A program made the position numbers and the translations under genes. The notes beneath the pieces were generated by a model that saw only the letters and a program-made list of their open reading frames with translations, had not been told where the DNA came from and ran no database searches. A stretch of DNA of 64,000 bases from Endozoicomonas_A sp049275935 (GTDB lineage: Bacteria; Pseudomonadota; Gammaproteobacteria; Pseudomonadales; Endozoicomonadaceae), in NCBI RefSeq assembly GCF_049275935.1, contig NZ_CP184830.1:6944001-7008000 (forward strand). Direction: 5' to 3'. Below, one piece after another: positions 36,901-43,762 of the stretch (its first letter is position 1; each line of letters opens with the position of its first letter).

Positions 36901-38421
36901 CTTGAGAATTACATGAAAGCTGTCAAAGGTGTTGATGGCTATCAGACAGTGGATGAATTTGAACACTTCCTTGGCCACAAACACGGCATCAGGGTGTCTG
37001 ACTTCAAAGCCGCTGTCCAGATGCTGTCCGACCAGGGTGTTGAAGAACTCATACAGAGTGCCTTTACTCCTGTGACCCTGACTGCAACTGGCCCGGCAGG
37101 CATGAAAGAGTCTGTTGCCGGCATGACAGAGTACGCAGCGGCTGTCATCGCCAACTACGTTCTTGATGATATTGCCTTTGACAATGGCCGCAGGACGGCA
37201 GCCTTCCTGACCAATATTCAGGATACCCTGACCCCCTATGCCAATGCTGTCGGGATGTCTGAATCAGAACTGATCAAGATTGTCCATAACACATTGATGC
37301 AGGCTCACGCCGCAGCGGTTGAGCAGAAGCTCAATGATTACTGGGTCAAACCTTCAGCCTTCCTGGTACAGGCTGTCACCTGGTACTACTCCAGCTACAA
37401 ACCTATTCTGGCAACTCATAGCGACTGGCAGGCTGCCAAACTGTCCCTTGCAAACATGTCATTCCTCTATCTTCTGGATCTGACCAACAGAGGTGATTAC
37501 CTGCACAGAATGCTCACACCTTTCCAGCACTGGCTGGAACGCTACGGTGTTGATCTTGACCGAACCGGCCAATATGCCTATCACAGCGGCATTGAACAAA
37601 TCTCTGAAGTGGGCGGACTGGCCATGCCACTGGGCAAAGCCGCTTCCTCAGTCATTCTGTTGAAAACCGGCTCTGCGCTGTTCACCAGACAGTACAATGC
37701 CAACCCCCACAGCTATCGCAGCCTTTCCCGTCTGGTGCCGGAAATAGTGAAATCCATGGGTTCCGGACAAGGGGTTCAGGTACCGCTGCTGAACAGGGTG
37801 ACACCACAAAAAGTAAAAACACTGGCCTCTGCCACAGCCGGTCTGGTGCTGGGTCCGATGGCCACTGTCGGAGCATACGCCCACGGACTTCTATCCGGTT
37901 TCACCTATGCTCAAACCTTCGGCTTCGCTCTGGCGTCCGGTGTCACTTTCGACTTCTTTATGAACGACAACAAGATGCTCACTCAATGGCTGGGTGGACC
38001 TCTGGGTCGAAGCCTTGACAGGATTAATCGCTGGCGCGGCGGCGGTGAAACCCAGGATGAATATGTGAAACGTACCGCCATTGCCACACCTCAACGCTAT
38101 AGTGAAACCGATGAAGAGTACGCAAACCGCGTTAAAGCAAATAACACTATGTATGGCTGGACTCGACACGAGAACTATCTGCAGTTCCGTGAACGCCGGG
38201 ATCGCACCATGAAGATGCTCGATAATAGCTGGGAGAAATACTTCAGGGAAAATGTGCCCAAATGGTCATTCTCCCACGCAGAAAGTATTCCTTACTCCTA
38301 CACTCTGGGTGCCTTATTTGAGTCAGGGACTGCGGCGCCTGAGGCCGCCTCCACAGCTATGAAAGCAGCACTGGCTGATCACGAGTTTGATAAAGATAAA
38401 AATACCCGCGACGAACTTTGA
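27907..38421 (+). CDS. Giant secreted coiled-coil array protein, copy D (3504 aa)
   Basis: The longest copy, about 0.39 MDa. The signal peptide ends about residue 28 (ISTQAITERK, a weaker cleavage site than the usual QALA). The conserved N-terminal domain extends to about 370, followed by a helical segment and coiled coil (490-570). Residues about 570-1800 hold many repeats of two module types: AxLGIDDWDDxxPLEEQARLI, and LGLVPENNDDLKARHxxIQQ followed by HLKQQ. These are organised in long tandem units of about 0.72-0.76 kb. Thr/Pro/Ala-rich linkers occur at about 1805-1855 and 2159-2233 (five 15-residue repeats). More acidic modules precede the C-terminal domain from GPFQYSPDQ (about 2818) to about 3480, with hydrophobic segments near 3300-3365. 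The protein ends DKNTRDEL. No frameshift despite the repeats. Family not recognised. Confidence 0.92.
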   Translation: MTNARPNALSLAVAIALSSSIISTQAITERKLQTKSLDISNDEHLSFTQSLVSVQPTLAGDQQPIPKSFTTTYPDQTQAREGCAVPSEGFTDILSAVSADVTSVDLFETGENDVAQKYTKVLKVGDEEVFRFTHSLGERELIIEVRGGMTDQETIDAVRDQLTVIPSLEPSTKIARPEQLHAVLEGADDRAGDLGTSDYYVALATIKVEPIEVNGRTFMRLIASGDQPPELTRLTQSLFVNDEALLAAATSAYIQVHVLKEELQQEALDRLLALSKPVGYVMQREDSTRVYPAPSGYPKLVPSHTQEDTIVFYSQKLNPADIAFVENLYDLLAEAEPDGLTHATTKVKTYKVKSYQHVIRSRQWALLEELAAQGNAEFSKDKLTSLAYYESLQQALYSARPYRTDEFELTLEHLKVTSSVLTPTWIHYQLVRHFGFRSAMKTLLTDQRFIQNMEELIPFIRVVQKVQADGDEEFAARVVKGMSAQMINTYNKIEALRTKEGEYNRLLKHLEDNAKEKLRALELKHELAQKAEEELAQTRKALEELRNRSQKPQQEVERIPALEKQVLDARADASKVYNSQLAKELGIDNWDNTQPTEEQARIIIQKINEINQMVAATGKAHFYKQAIRMEMAAIETIFHITPVDKDDLNARFRGIYEQLLQKSELTFEGAQQTLAMAEDELGLTRDNEEDLIARFRSILETLRQMALESARQFFQDQQQGQEEQKNQLQKLQQEAKRIPELEQKVHDARTDATKDRNAQTAAELGIDDWDDTLPLEEQARLIRKKIQAIKPSVAATEEPDEETVKAKPAGTGKKGRIILVDEDQLATLLITREQLQQNPEQPDEEIREKLSDLEDQLGLVPNKEDDLQARHQNILKHLEQEAFDVSQRELRERKNRLEKLLQIGEENQLEKLVQKAGRVPELEKELLTVKRYARKIRCAQRAAKLGIDDWDEARPLEEQRRLIEEKINDIYRSMAATGHPDEETVTAEPAAIGGRRVIASVNKNNPGILLFIQKELQQNTKLSDEEVQEKLTIFESHLGLVPENNDDLEARHRAIQQHLKQQAPEIVQQPLLITHEQRQQNPEQPDEDFQEKLSDLEDQLGLVPNKEDDLQARHQNILKHLEQEAFDVSQRELRKRKNRLEKLLKTGVEKLVHKADTVPELQKQLLTVRRIARNTNYAHTAARLGIHDWDDTLPLEEQQRLIEEEINDIYRSMAATGQPDEEALTGEPAAISGRRGIASVNKNNPATLLLIQKRLQGNTKLTDEEVREKLTIFEDHLGLVPENNDDLKARHRTIQQHLKQQITEIVQQPFQNQQQQEDKRISELKRQVLTARAAATKVRNAQLAAELGMDDWDDTQSPEEQARLIREKINEIKPSVVTTAQSDEETLEAEPSAMQIEEENQLEKLVQKADMVPELQKQILTVRRIARQANYAHTAARLGIDDWNELLPLEEQHRLIEEKINDIYRSMAATGQPDEEAVTAESAAISGRRGIASVNKNNPATLLLIQKRLQGNTELADEEVREKLTAFESHLGLVPENNDDLKARHQAIQQHLKQQVTETAQQPFQNQHQQEDKRISELEQQILTARADATKVRNAQLAAELGMDDWDDSQSSEEQARLIREKINKIKPSVATTGQSDEEAVKAKPPTISQKRRITSVDEEDPAALHFTPRRQRLEQNEELPYPEILERLTFFENKLGLVPENEDDPEVRLLSLHQGIQKESRRAYLQHVENQEELAKRRNWLKFLQDEVNRISIPKKEAPESMEENRKNYNIQLAAALEIDDWDDTQPLEQQDSLIRQKIRDLKQPATVAQITASSMTPTTIAPTKIAPTPVIATSLVTATLSVTTTNAATAQTPQEAFKETLAAIESRHNITPDDENDLLARCQFVQQYLQQKHAELADFSEVENKLAWIEGQLGLTPGIERDPEVRCQTIRQHLGEQNAQIAQQQQLLQQQSTGTETEIEAEIKARYATIAAHLNIENFDSNADIGDQQKHLLQELKKLNLQQDLLLSKMKQQFPYTREEDYGDDAGIDEQNSLIEAKLKQLDAEIFKARQLEVNVRIAAIDDELDGQMARLGPEPRDVLDRDLAMARRTILVAENKLAGLHRKLNDLPRKKLAVTIGNDVHPAPDGDDEAATKNLNTRIKGQKIHETRQSVTVKSIASRPVSATPVATASIAPTPVSAMPVATASIVSTPVSAMPLATASIASTPVSATPFATASIASTPVSATPFATASIASTAHYQEEKLKKKLPAIASWYDFTSDNEPEVLHKSVKRDIKQRLARITQQKQHLQQDLQQLLQQQSTGTRAEKEAEIKARFATIAEHSNIQGFDSHANIDVQQELLIQKFEEINAREQDLRQQLYTMANQQDIEHSYTLARKDALAAVIGLDRVPEDRAALELIVRDKLSQLAELEQELEDIRTPGHPKAMSEVLRTLRAAEKVMKDERLTVEQDVYFRRMDISVDMRAFIREARQRSEDKALMTLSYLENLLNIKADEDDHKAARLKSVLRRLDDGDISNYQLDQMDMNLWPESRENLEQVRMDVRLLRIRDRLTFIVKESDKRAIEKQAEYLVALEKELNIDPDKNPAAKARGKTFLAKLATDLQIEFYDDDSKLSKQYALRSRIQKLRKEVNEIYDDEGVRRIKNNKIAEQLDIKDYGDDAGIDEQNSLIEAKLEQLEAEFFKAVQLDVNERIAAIDDALDRQMARLGPKPRYVLDRDVAMARRAILAAETKLEWLHRKLNDLPRKKLAVMMGNDVHPVPDEDDEAAAKNLNTRIKDDLGSLAEIQEQARLEGEIETQKADIVKLKEALNTAEKAVISDGGPFQYSPDQEKVLNAIHKFTKQHPLKKRALEAAIGLTEAAIEHGKAIPFFTSFDFNDEFAAIHLQAMIGDKLTFEQAGRIVEIFNDLKATFPESPSGSVEDQPRNVLKEIEILTDRARMHLEAGARQYDVEIRGMGLAGIHYVEQESKDLKSFSEYFATRSASGNKIIALLREGLISKIELENYMKAVKGVDGYQTVDEFEHFLGHKHGIRVSDFKAAVQMLSDQGVEELIQSAFTPVTLTATGPAGMKESVAGMTEYAAAVIANYVLDDIAFDNGRRTAAFLTNIQDTLTPYANAVGMSESELIKIVHNTLMQAHAAAVEQKLNDYWVKPSAFLVQAVTWYYSSYKPILATHSDWQAAKLSLANMSFLYLLDLTNRGDYLHRMLTPFQHWLERYGVDLDRTGQYAYHSGIEQISEVGGLAMPLGKAASSVILLKTGSALFTRQYNANPHSYRSLSRLVPEIVKSMGSGQGVQVPLLNRVTPQKVKTLASATAGLVLGPMATVGAYAHGLLSGFTYAQTFGFALASGVTFDFFMNDNKMLTQWLGGPLGRSLDRINRWRGGGETQDEYVKRTAIATPQRYSETDEEYANRVKANNTMYGWTRHENYLQFRERRDRTMKMLDNSWEKYFRENVPKWSFSHAESIPYSYTLGALFESGTAAPEAASTAMKAALADHEFDKDKNTRDEL
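30424..32574 (+). repeat. Long tandem repeats inside copy D
   Basis: A segment starting at about 30421 (AACAACCCGACGAGGA) recurs at 31150 (729 bp, 243 codons), nearly identical over about 185 bp. The module starting MAATG (ATGGCCGCAACAGG) is at 30826, 31543 and 32305, spaced 717 and 762 bp. All spacings are multiples of three, so duplication kept the frame. Confidence 0.85.
34381..34605 (+). repeat. Five 45-bp in-frame repeats coding IASTPVSATPFATAS
   Basis: Five units of 15 codons; the last two (34516-34560 and 34561-34605) are identical at DNA level. The encoded Thr/Ser/Pro/Ala-rich stretch is probably an extended linker. Identity of neighbouring units suggests recent copy-number change. 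Confidence 0.92.
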
Positions 38422-38443
38422 TATCAGAAACCAGTACAAAACT

Positions 38444-38610
38444 CTAGCAGCCTGTCGGACTTAAGCGTCCGTAGCGAGGATTGCGAGAAATTGAGGATAA
38501 AAATTTCTGATTCCGAGGAGAATAGCGAGCTATTTGACGAGGGAGCAGGAATTTTTAGACCAATTTATCGCAACCGCAGTAGGACAGTCTTAAGTCCGAC
38601 AGGCTGCTAG
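38444..38610. mobile_element. 167-bp MITE with 22-bp terminal inverted repeats and CTAG ends
   Basis: CTAGCAGCCTGTCGGACTTA continues to AAG at the left (38444-38465) and is perfectly inverted at 38589-38610. The outermost CTAG may be the target duplication, as for the IS1182 element here. No coding capacity. A REP-like stretch (about 38611-38720) follows, containing part of the 69-bp repeat in inverse orientation. Confidence 0.88.
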
Positions 38611-38720
38611 CAACGCGTTCCCACGCTTTTAGGCCCTGTGGGTCTTGCGTGGGAAGGCATAACTCCCCTGAAAACCGGACTCTACAGCGTGAGATAAGGT
38701 ATGGGTTCCCACGCTGGGAC

Positions 38721-38891
38721 CCACATTCACTCAACAACTTACAGACTTTGCCACTGTGAAAAAGATTCTTTCAACGGCTTATCGAAACAGCTATCAGCAA
38801 CTGACAGCTATGAGCGATTAGAAGTTGCTTTCTCGTCGGGTGTGGAATCGCTTTTCACGGTAATCAAGCTGGTCAGCTCTGAGGTAGTAGT
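38721..38891 (+). promoter_or_regulatory. Leader of copy E
   Basis: Diverged version of the family leader: one 35-bp unit (CTTTGCCACTGTGAAAAAGA onward), CAGCTATGAGCGATTAG, then the core CTTTTCACGGTAATCAAG and GAGGTAGTAG before ATG 38892. Confidence 0.55.
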
Positions 38892-41800
38892 ATGATCAAT
38901 ACTTGCCCCAATGCATTACGACTTGCAGCGGCCGTTGCCATCAGCTCTTCCATCATTGTTACAGACGCACAGGCCGGGCGCAGTCTGCAGACAAAATCTG
39001 TCGATATTTCGAACAATGGATATAGGGTGTTTACCCAGAGCCTGGTCAAGGTTCAGCCAACTTTAGGGAATGACCAGCAGCCAATACCCAAATCTTTTAC
39101 CACCATCTACCCTGACCAGACTCCAGTCAGAGAGGGTTTCAGGGTTCCTTCAGATGACTTTACAGACGTTTTTTCCGGCGTCAGCACTCTTGTCTCCATT
39201 GTTGATCTGTTTGAAACAGGCGAGAATAACGTTGCTCAAAAATACACCAAAGTACTGAAAGTGGGTGATGAAGCAGTCTTCAAGTTCACCCATAGCCTTG
39301 AAGAAAAGGAACTGGTCATTGAAGTCAGGGGCGGAATGACCGATCAGGATATCGTTGACACTGTAAGTGATCAATTGGCTTGCATCTCATCATTAGAACC
39401 GTCAACGAAATTAGCCAGACCCGAACATCTTTATATAGTGCTGGAAGCTGCCAATGACAGAGCAGAAAACCTGGGCACAAGCGATCACTATGTTGCCCTT
39501 GCCACCATCAAAGTAGAACAAGTTGAAGTGAATGGGCGTACATTCATGATTCTTATCTCAGGGGGTGATCAGCCACCTGAACTGAAGCGTCTGGGTCAAT
39601 CACTCTTTGTCAATGATGAAGCTCTCCTTGTTGCAGCCACTTCTGCCTATATCCAGGTTCATGTTCTGAAAGAGGAATTACAACAGGAGTCTCTTAATAA
39701 TCTGATGGCACACAGCAAACCCGTCGGATATGTTGTACACGTCGAGGACAACCCAGAGCTTTATCCTCTGCCTGCGGGTTATCCAAAGCTGGAAGCAGTG
39801 CAAGCGCGGGAAGACATTATTGTTTTTCATGGTCTGACGCAGAATCCAGCCGATGTCGCTTTTGTAGAAAACCTCTACAAACTCCTGAAAGAAGCTGGGA
39901 CTAAAGACCCTGCTGAGACAGTATCAACGAAGGTTAAAAAATATAATGTCAAAAGCTACCGGCATATTATTCGAAGCAGGCAGATGACACTGCTGGAGGA
40001 GTTAGCTGCACAGCACGATGCTGAATTCAGCAAAGATAAACTGATTTCGCTTGCATACTATGAATCTCTCCAGCAAGCGTTAAGCAGTGCTACACCAAAA
40101 AGCGCCTATGAATTTGAATTCACATCAGGACACTTCAAAGTGACTTCGTCGGTCGTCACGTCAACCTGGATGCATTATCAATTGGTAAAATACTTCGGCT
40201 TCAAACGCACATTTAAAAATCTTCTGACTGACCAGCGATTTATTAAGAATATGGAGAAAGTGATACCCATTTTCAGCGATATCGACAAAGCACAGGCCGA
40301 TACTGGTGACGACGAGAAGTTTGCTTCCAAAGTCATGGAAGACATGTCCAGGCTTCTGAGTGTGACCTATAAAAACATAGATGAGCTGCGGGAAAAAGAG
40401 GGCGAATTCACTCATATTCTAAACCATTTAAAGTGCATAGCTGAGATAGACACTGGCTTTGAAAGGGAAAAACTCAGAGCACTTAAACTCAAGCAACAAG
40501 CTGAAGATGAGCATGCACAGACTCATAAAGTGCTGGAAGAACTGCAAAACCAGTCACTAAAAATGCAGCAGGAGGTCGAACGAATTCCAGCGCTGCAACA
40601 ACAAGTTCGTGATGCCAGAGAAAAAGTCGCAAAAATTTACAACACTGAATTGGCTGAAGAGCTTGGTATTGATAACTGGGATGATACCCAGCCAGCAAAA
40701 GAGCAAGCCTCACGCATCAGAGAGAGAATTAATAAAATCTTCACAGCAGCTGCCGCAACAGGACAGCCTGAAAAAGACACCGTAAGAACAAATCTGGCCG
40801 CTATTGAAGGCCAACTCGGTATTGTTCCAGATAATGAAAACGATCTGGATGCCCGCTTTCAATCCATTCAACAGCACCTGCAACAACACCTGCAACAACA
40901 AGAAAAATTAACTCATAAAGAAGTCTGGAACAGACTGACTAACTTTGAAGGTCAGCAACATCTTCAGCATATACAAAAGCTGGAAAAACAAAAAAACCGG
41001 TTGCAGGAATTTAAGCAGAAAGTTGATCATATGCCAACGCTGAGAGAAAAAGTCCGTGACCCCCTATTAATAACCATGGAAGATTACAACTTTCAACTGG
41101 CAGATGAGCTTGGTATTGAATTGGATGTGTTCGAGTTACCTGAAGAGCAGGCCAGACTCGTCAGCAAAAAAATTCGTAAAATCAGCAAATCGGAACAGCC
41201 TCAGAAAGAGGCTGTAAAAAAAATACTGGCGTCCATTGAAAGCGAGCATGGTATTACTCCAAAAAATGAAAATGATCTGGCTGGCCGCTTTGAGACTATT
41301 CAGCAGGAACTGCGATATCAACTGCAAGCAGAGACAGATCTGATCGACAATAGAATCCACTACGATCTGGCTGACATTGAAGGTCAATTCGGCCTGTTTC
41401 CGGATAACGTAAATGACCTGAAATACCGTCAATACACTCTTCAACAGCACCTGAAGCAGCAGATAGCCGAGGTCGGGCAAGAATATCATCGGCAACTGGA
41501 CATCAGAACAGAAGCTGAAAAAATAGCTGCAACCAAAGCACGCTTTGCAACCATTGCCACACATTTAAACATTCAGGATTTTGATAGCGATGAAGATATT
41601 GACGTTCAGCAGGAACGCCTGCTTGAAAAAATCCAGACCATGGAGGCTCAACAAAAAATCCTGTTTCAGAGAGTTGAGGCATTAAATGATCAACAGGATA
41701 TAGAGAATTCTTACATCCGGGGCCAGCAAAAAGCCAAACCTGAAGTACTTGAGACACTCAGTGCCGTAGAAGAAGCGAGGGCTGCAAAGAAAGCCGTCAA

Positions 41801-43571
41801 GAATGATAGCGGTCCCTTCCAGCTCTCGCCAAGACAGAAGCACATTCAGTACATTATGAGCCACATCGTACAGCAGCACCCTCTGAAGAAACAAGCCCTT
41901 GAGGCCGCAATGGGTCTGGCAGAGCTGGCAGAGTTGGCAGTAAAGAGCGGTAAGGAAATACCCGACCTTACGACGTTGGATTTTGACGATAAATTTGCAC
42001 CGATCCGCCTGCAGGCAATGATCGGAGAAGGTCTGATCAGCAAGATTGAACTTGAGAACTACATAAAAGCCGCCCGGGGTGTCGATGGTTATCAGACAGT
42101 GGCTGAATTTGAACACTTCCTTGGCTACAGACACGGCGTCAAGCTGCCTCACTTCAAGAGCGTTGTCCAGATGCTGTCTGACGAGGGTGTTGAGGAGTTC
42201 ATAAAGAGTGCCTTTACTCCTGTGACCGTGACGGTGAATGGCCCAGCGGGTATAAAAGAGTCTCTTGACGGCATGAAAGAGTATGCAACGGCTGTCATCG
42301 CCAACTACGTTCTTGATGACATCGCCTTTGACAATGGCCAAAGGACGGCAGCCTTCCTGACCAATATTCAGGATACCCTGAAACCCTATGCCAATGCTGT
42401 CGGGATGTCTGAAACAGACCTGATCAATATTATTCATGACACATTGATGCAAGTTCATGCCGCAGCGATTGTACGACAGTTGTTGCATTACTGGGTCAAA
42501 CCTTCAGCCTTCCTGGTACAGACTGTCACCTGGTACTACTCCAGCTACAAACCGCTTCTGGTTGCTTATACCCACTGGCAGGCTGCCAAACTGTCCCTGG
42601 TAAACATGTCATTTCTCTATCTGCTGGATCTGACCAACAGAGGTGTTTACCTGCACAGAATGCTCACACCTTTCCAGCACTGGCTGGAAAGCTACGGCGT
42701 TGATCTTGACCGAACCGGCCAATATGCCTACCACAGCGGCATTGAACAAATCTCTGAAGTGGGCGGACTTGCCATGCCACTGGGCAAAGCCGCTTCTTCA
42801 GTCATTCTGTTAAGAACCGGCTCTGCGCTGTTTGCCCGACAATACAATGCTAACCCTCAAAGCTATCGCAGCCTTTCTCGTCTGGTGCCGGAAATAGTGA
42901 AATCCATGGGTTCCGGACAAGGGGTTCAGATGCCGTTGCTGAACAGTGTGACACCAGAAAAAGTAAAAACGCTGGCCTCGGCCACAGCCGGTCTGGTGCT
43001 GGCTCCGATAGCCACCATCGGAACATACGTCCAAAGCCTTATATCCGGGTTCACCTATACTCAAACCTTCGGCTTCGCTTTGGCGTCGGGTCTCACTTTC
43101 GACTTCTTTATGAACGACAACAAGATGCTCACTCAATGGCTGGGTGGACCTCTGGGTCGTAGCCTTGACAGGATTAATCGCTGGCGGGGCGTCGGTGAAA
43201 GCCAGGATGAATATGTGAAACGTACCACCATTGCTACACCTCAACGCTATGGTGAAACCGATGAAGAGTACGCAAACCGTGTTAAGACAGGCGACACTGC
43301 GTACGGCTGGACTCGGCACGAAAACTACCTGCAATTCCGTGAACGACGGGATCGCACCATGAAACTGTCAGAGAATAGCTGGGAGAAATACTTCAGGGAA
43401 AATGTGCCCAAATGGTCATTCTCCAATGCAGAAAGTATTCCTTATTCCTACACCCTGGGCGCCTTCTTTGAGTCAGGGGCTGCAGCGCCCGAGCAACCCT
43501 CCGCAACCTTGAAAGGAGCACCGGTTGGGGGAGGTATGCATTCCCACGCAGAGCGAGGGAACGAGTTGTAA
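38892..43571 (+). CDS. Giant secreted coiled-coil array protein, copy E (1559 aa)
   Basis: Start ATG 38892 after GAGGTAGTAG. The signal peptide ends near TDAQAGR. The conserved N-terminal domain reaches about 370; a coiled coil lies at about 500-590, followed by two rounds of paired modules (ELGIDNWDDTQPAKEQ; GQLGIVPDNENDLDARF). The C-terminal domain starts at GPFQLSPRQ (about 973) but has lost about 105 residues in frame: LQAMIG joins directly to EGLISKIELENY at about 42027. The rest, including the hydrophobic pair at about 1350-1410, is intact. The last residues (GGGMHSHAERGNEL) are a translated REP palindrome. Unknown family; exported by signal peptide. Confidence 0.92.
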   Translation: MINTCPNALRLAAAVAISSSIIVTDAQAGRSLQTKSVDISNNGYRVFTQSLVKVQPTLGNDQQPIPKSFTTIYPDQTPVREGFRVPSDDFTDVFSGVSTLVSIVDLFETGENNVAQKYTKVLKVGDEAVFKFTHSLEEKELVIEVRGGMTDQDIVDTVSDQLACISSLEPSTKLARPEHLYIVLEAANDRAENLGTSDHYVALATIKVEQVEVNGRTFMILISGGDQPPELKRLGQSLFVNDEALLVAATSAYIQVHVLKEELQQESLNNLMAHSKPVGYVVHVEDNPELYPLPAGYPKLEAVQAREDIIVFHGLTQNPADVAFVENLYKLLKEAGTKDPAETVSTKVKKYNVKSYRHIIRSRQMTLLEELAAQHDAEFSKDKLISLAYYESLQQALSSATPKSAYEFEFTSGHFKVTSSVVTSTWMHYQLVKYFGFKRTFKNLLTDQRFIKNMEKVIPIFSDIDKAQADTGDDEKFASKVMEDMSRLLSVTYKNIDELREKEGEFTHILNHLKCIAEIDTGFEREKLRALKLKQQAEDEHAQTHKVLEELQNQSLKMQQEVERIPALQQQVRDAREKVAKIYNTELAEELGIDNWDDTQPAKEQASRIRERINKIFTAAAATGQPEKDTVRTNLAAIEGQLGIVPDNENDLDARFQSIQQHLQQHLQQQEKLTHKEVWNRLTNFEGQQHLQHIQKLEKQKNRLQEFKQKVDHMPTLREKVRDPLLITMEDYNFQLADELGIELDVFELPEEQARLVSKKIRKISKSEQPQKEAVKKILASIESEHGITPKNENDLAGRFETIQQELRYQLQAETDLIDNRIHYDLADIEGQFGLFPDNVNDLKYRQYTLQQHLKQQIAEVGQEYHRQLDIRTEAEKIAATKARFATIATHLNIQDFDSDEDIDVQQERLLEKIQTMEAQQKILFQRVEALNDQQDIENSYIRGQQKAKPEVLETLSAVEEARAAKKAVKNDSGPFQLSPRQKHIQYIMSHIVQQHPLKKQALEAAMGLAELAELAVKSGKEIPDLTTLDFDDKFAPIRLQAMIGEGLISKIELENYIKAARGVDGYQTVAEFEHFLGYRHGVKLPHFKSVVQMLSDEGVEEFIKSAFTPVTVTVNGPAGIKESLDGMKEYATAVIANYVLDDIAFDNGQRTAAFLTNIQDTLKPYANAVGMSETDLINIIHDTLMQVHAAAIVRQLLHYWVKPSAFLVQTVTWYYSSYKPLLVAYTHWQAAKLSLVNMSFLYLLDLTNRGVYLHRMLTPFQHWLESYGVDLDRTGQYAYHSGIEQISEVGGLAMPLGKAASSVILLRTGSALFARQYNANPQSYRSLSRLVPEIVKSMGSGQGVQMPLLNSVTPEKVKTLASATAGLVLAPIATIGTYVQSLISGFTYTQTFGFALASGLTFDFFMNDNKMLTQWLGGPLGRSLDRINRWRGVGESQDEYVKRTTIATPQRYGETDEEYANRVKTGDTAYGWTRHENYLQFRERRDRTMKLSENSWEKYFRENVPKWSFSNAESIPYSYTLGAFFESGAAAPEQPSATLKGAPVGGGMHSHAERGNEL

Positions 43572-43589
43572 ACATTCAATTTTATTGGC

Positions 43590-43762
43590 AGTGAACTTTG
43601 TCACGAGAATTAAATTCGGCCAATAGCTAGCGGATTTGCCACTGTGAACTAAATTCTCTCAACAGCTTACCGGAACAGCCGTGAGCCTTTGTAAGTTGTT
43701 TCCTCGCCAGGTGTGGCAATCGCTTTTCACGATAACCAAAGCACCAACTCTGAGGTAGTAGA
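43590..43762 (+). promoter_or_regulatory. Leader of copy F
   Basis: Both 35-bp units are present (CTTTGTCACGAGAATTAAAT; TTTGCCACTGTGAACTAAAT), then GCCTTTGTAAGTTGTTTCCT as in leader D, the core CTTTTCACGATAACCAAAG, and TGAGGTAGTAGA before ATG 43763. Confidence 0.6.

Noticed and set aside
28000..38000. Many long minus-strand frames opposite the giant genes
   Set aside because: They mirror the codon pattern of the + strand genes, recur opposite every copy at the same positions, and lack starts with ribosome binding sites.
43560..43571. -NEL end of copy E as an ER-retrieval-like signal
   Set aside because: It is the standard translation of the REP palindrome and lacks the K/R/H-D-E-L pattern.
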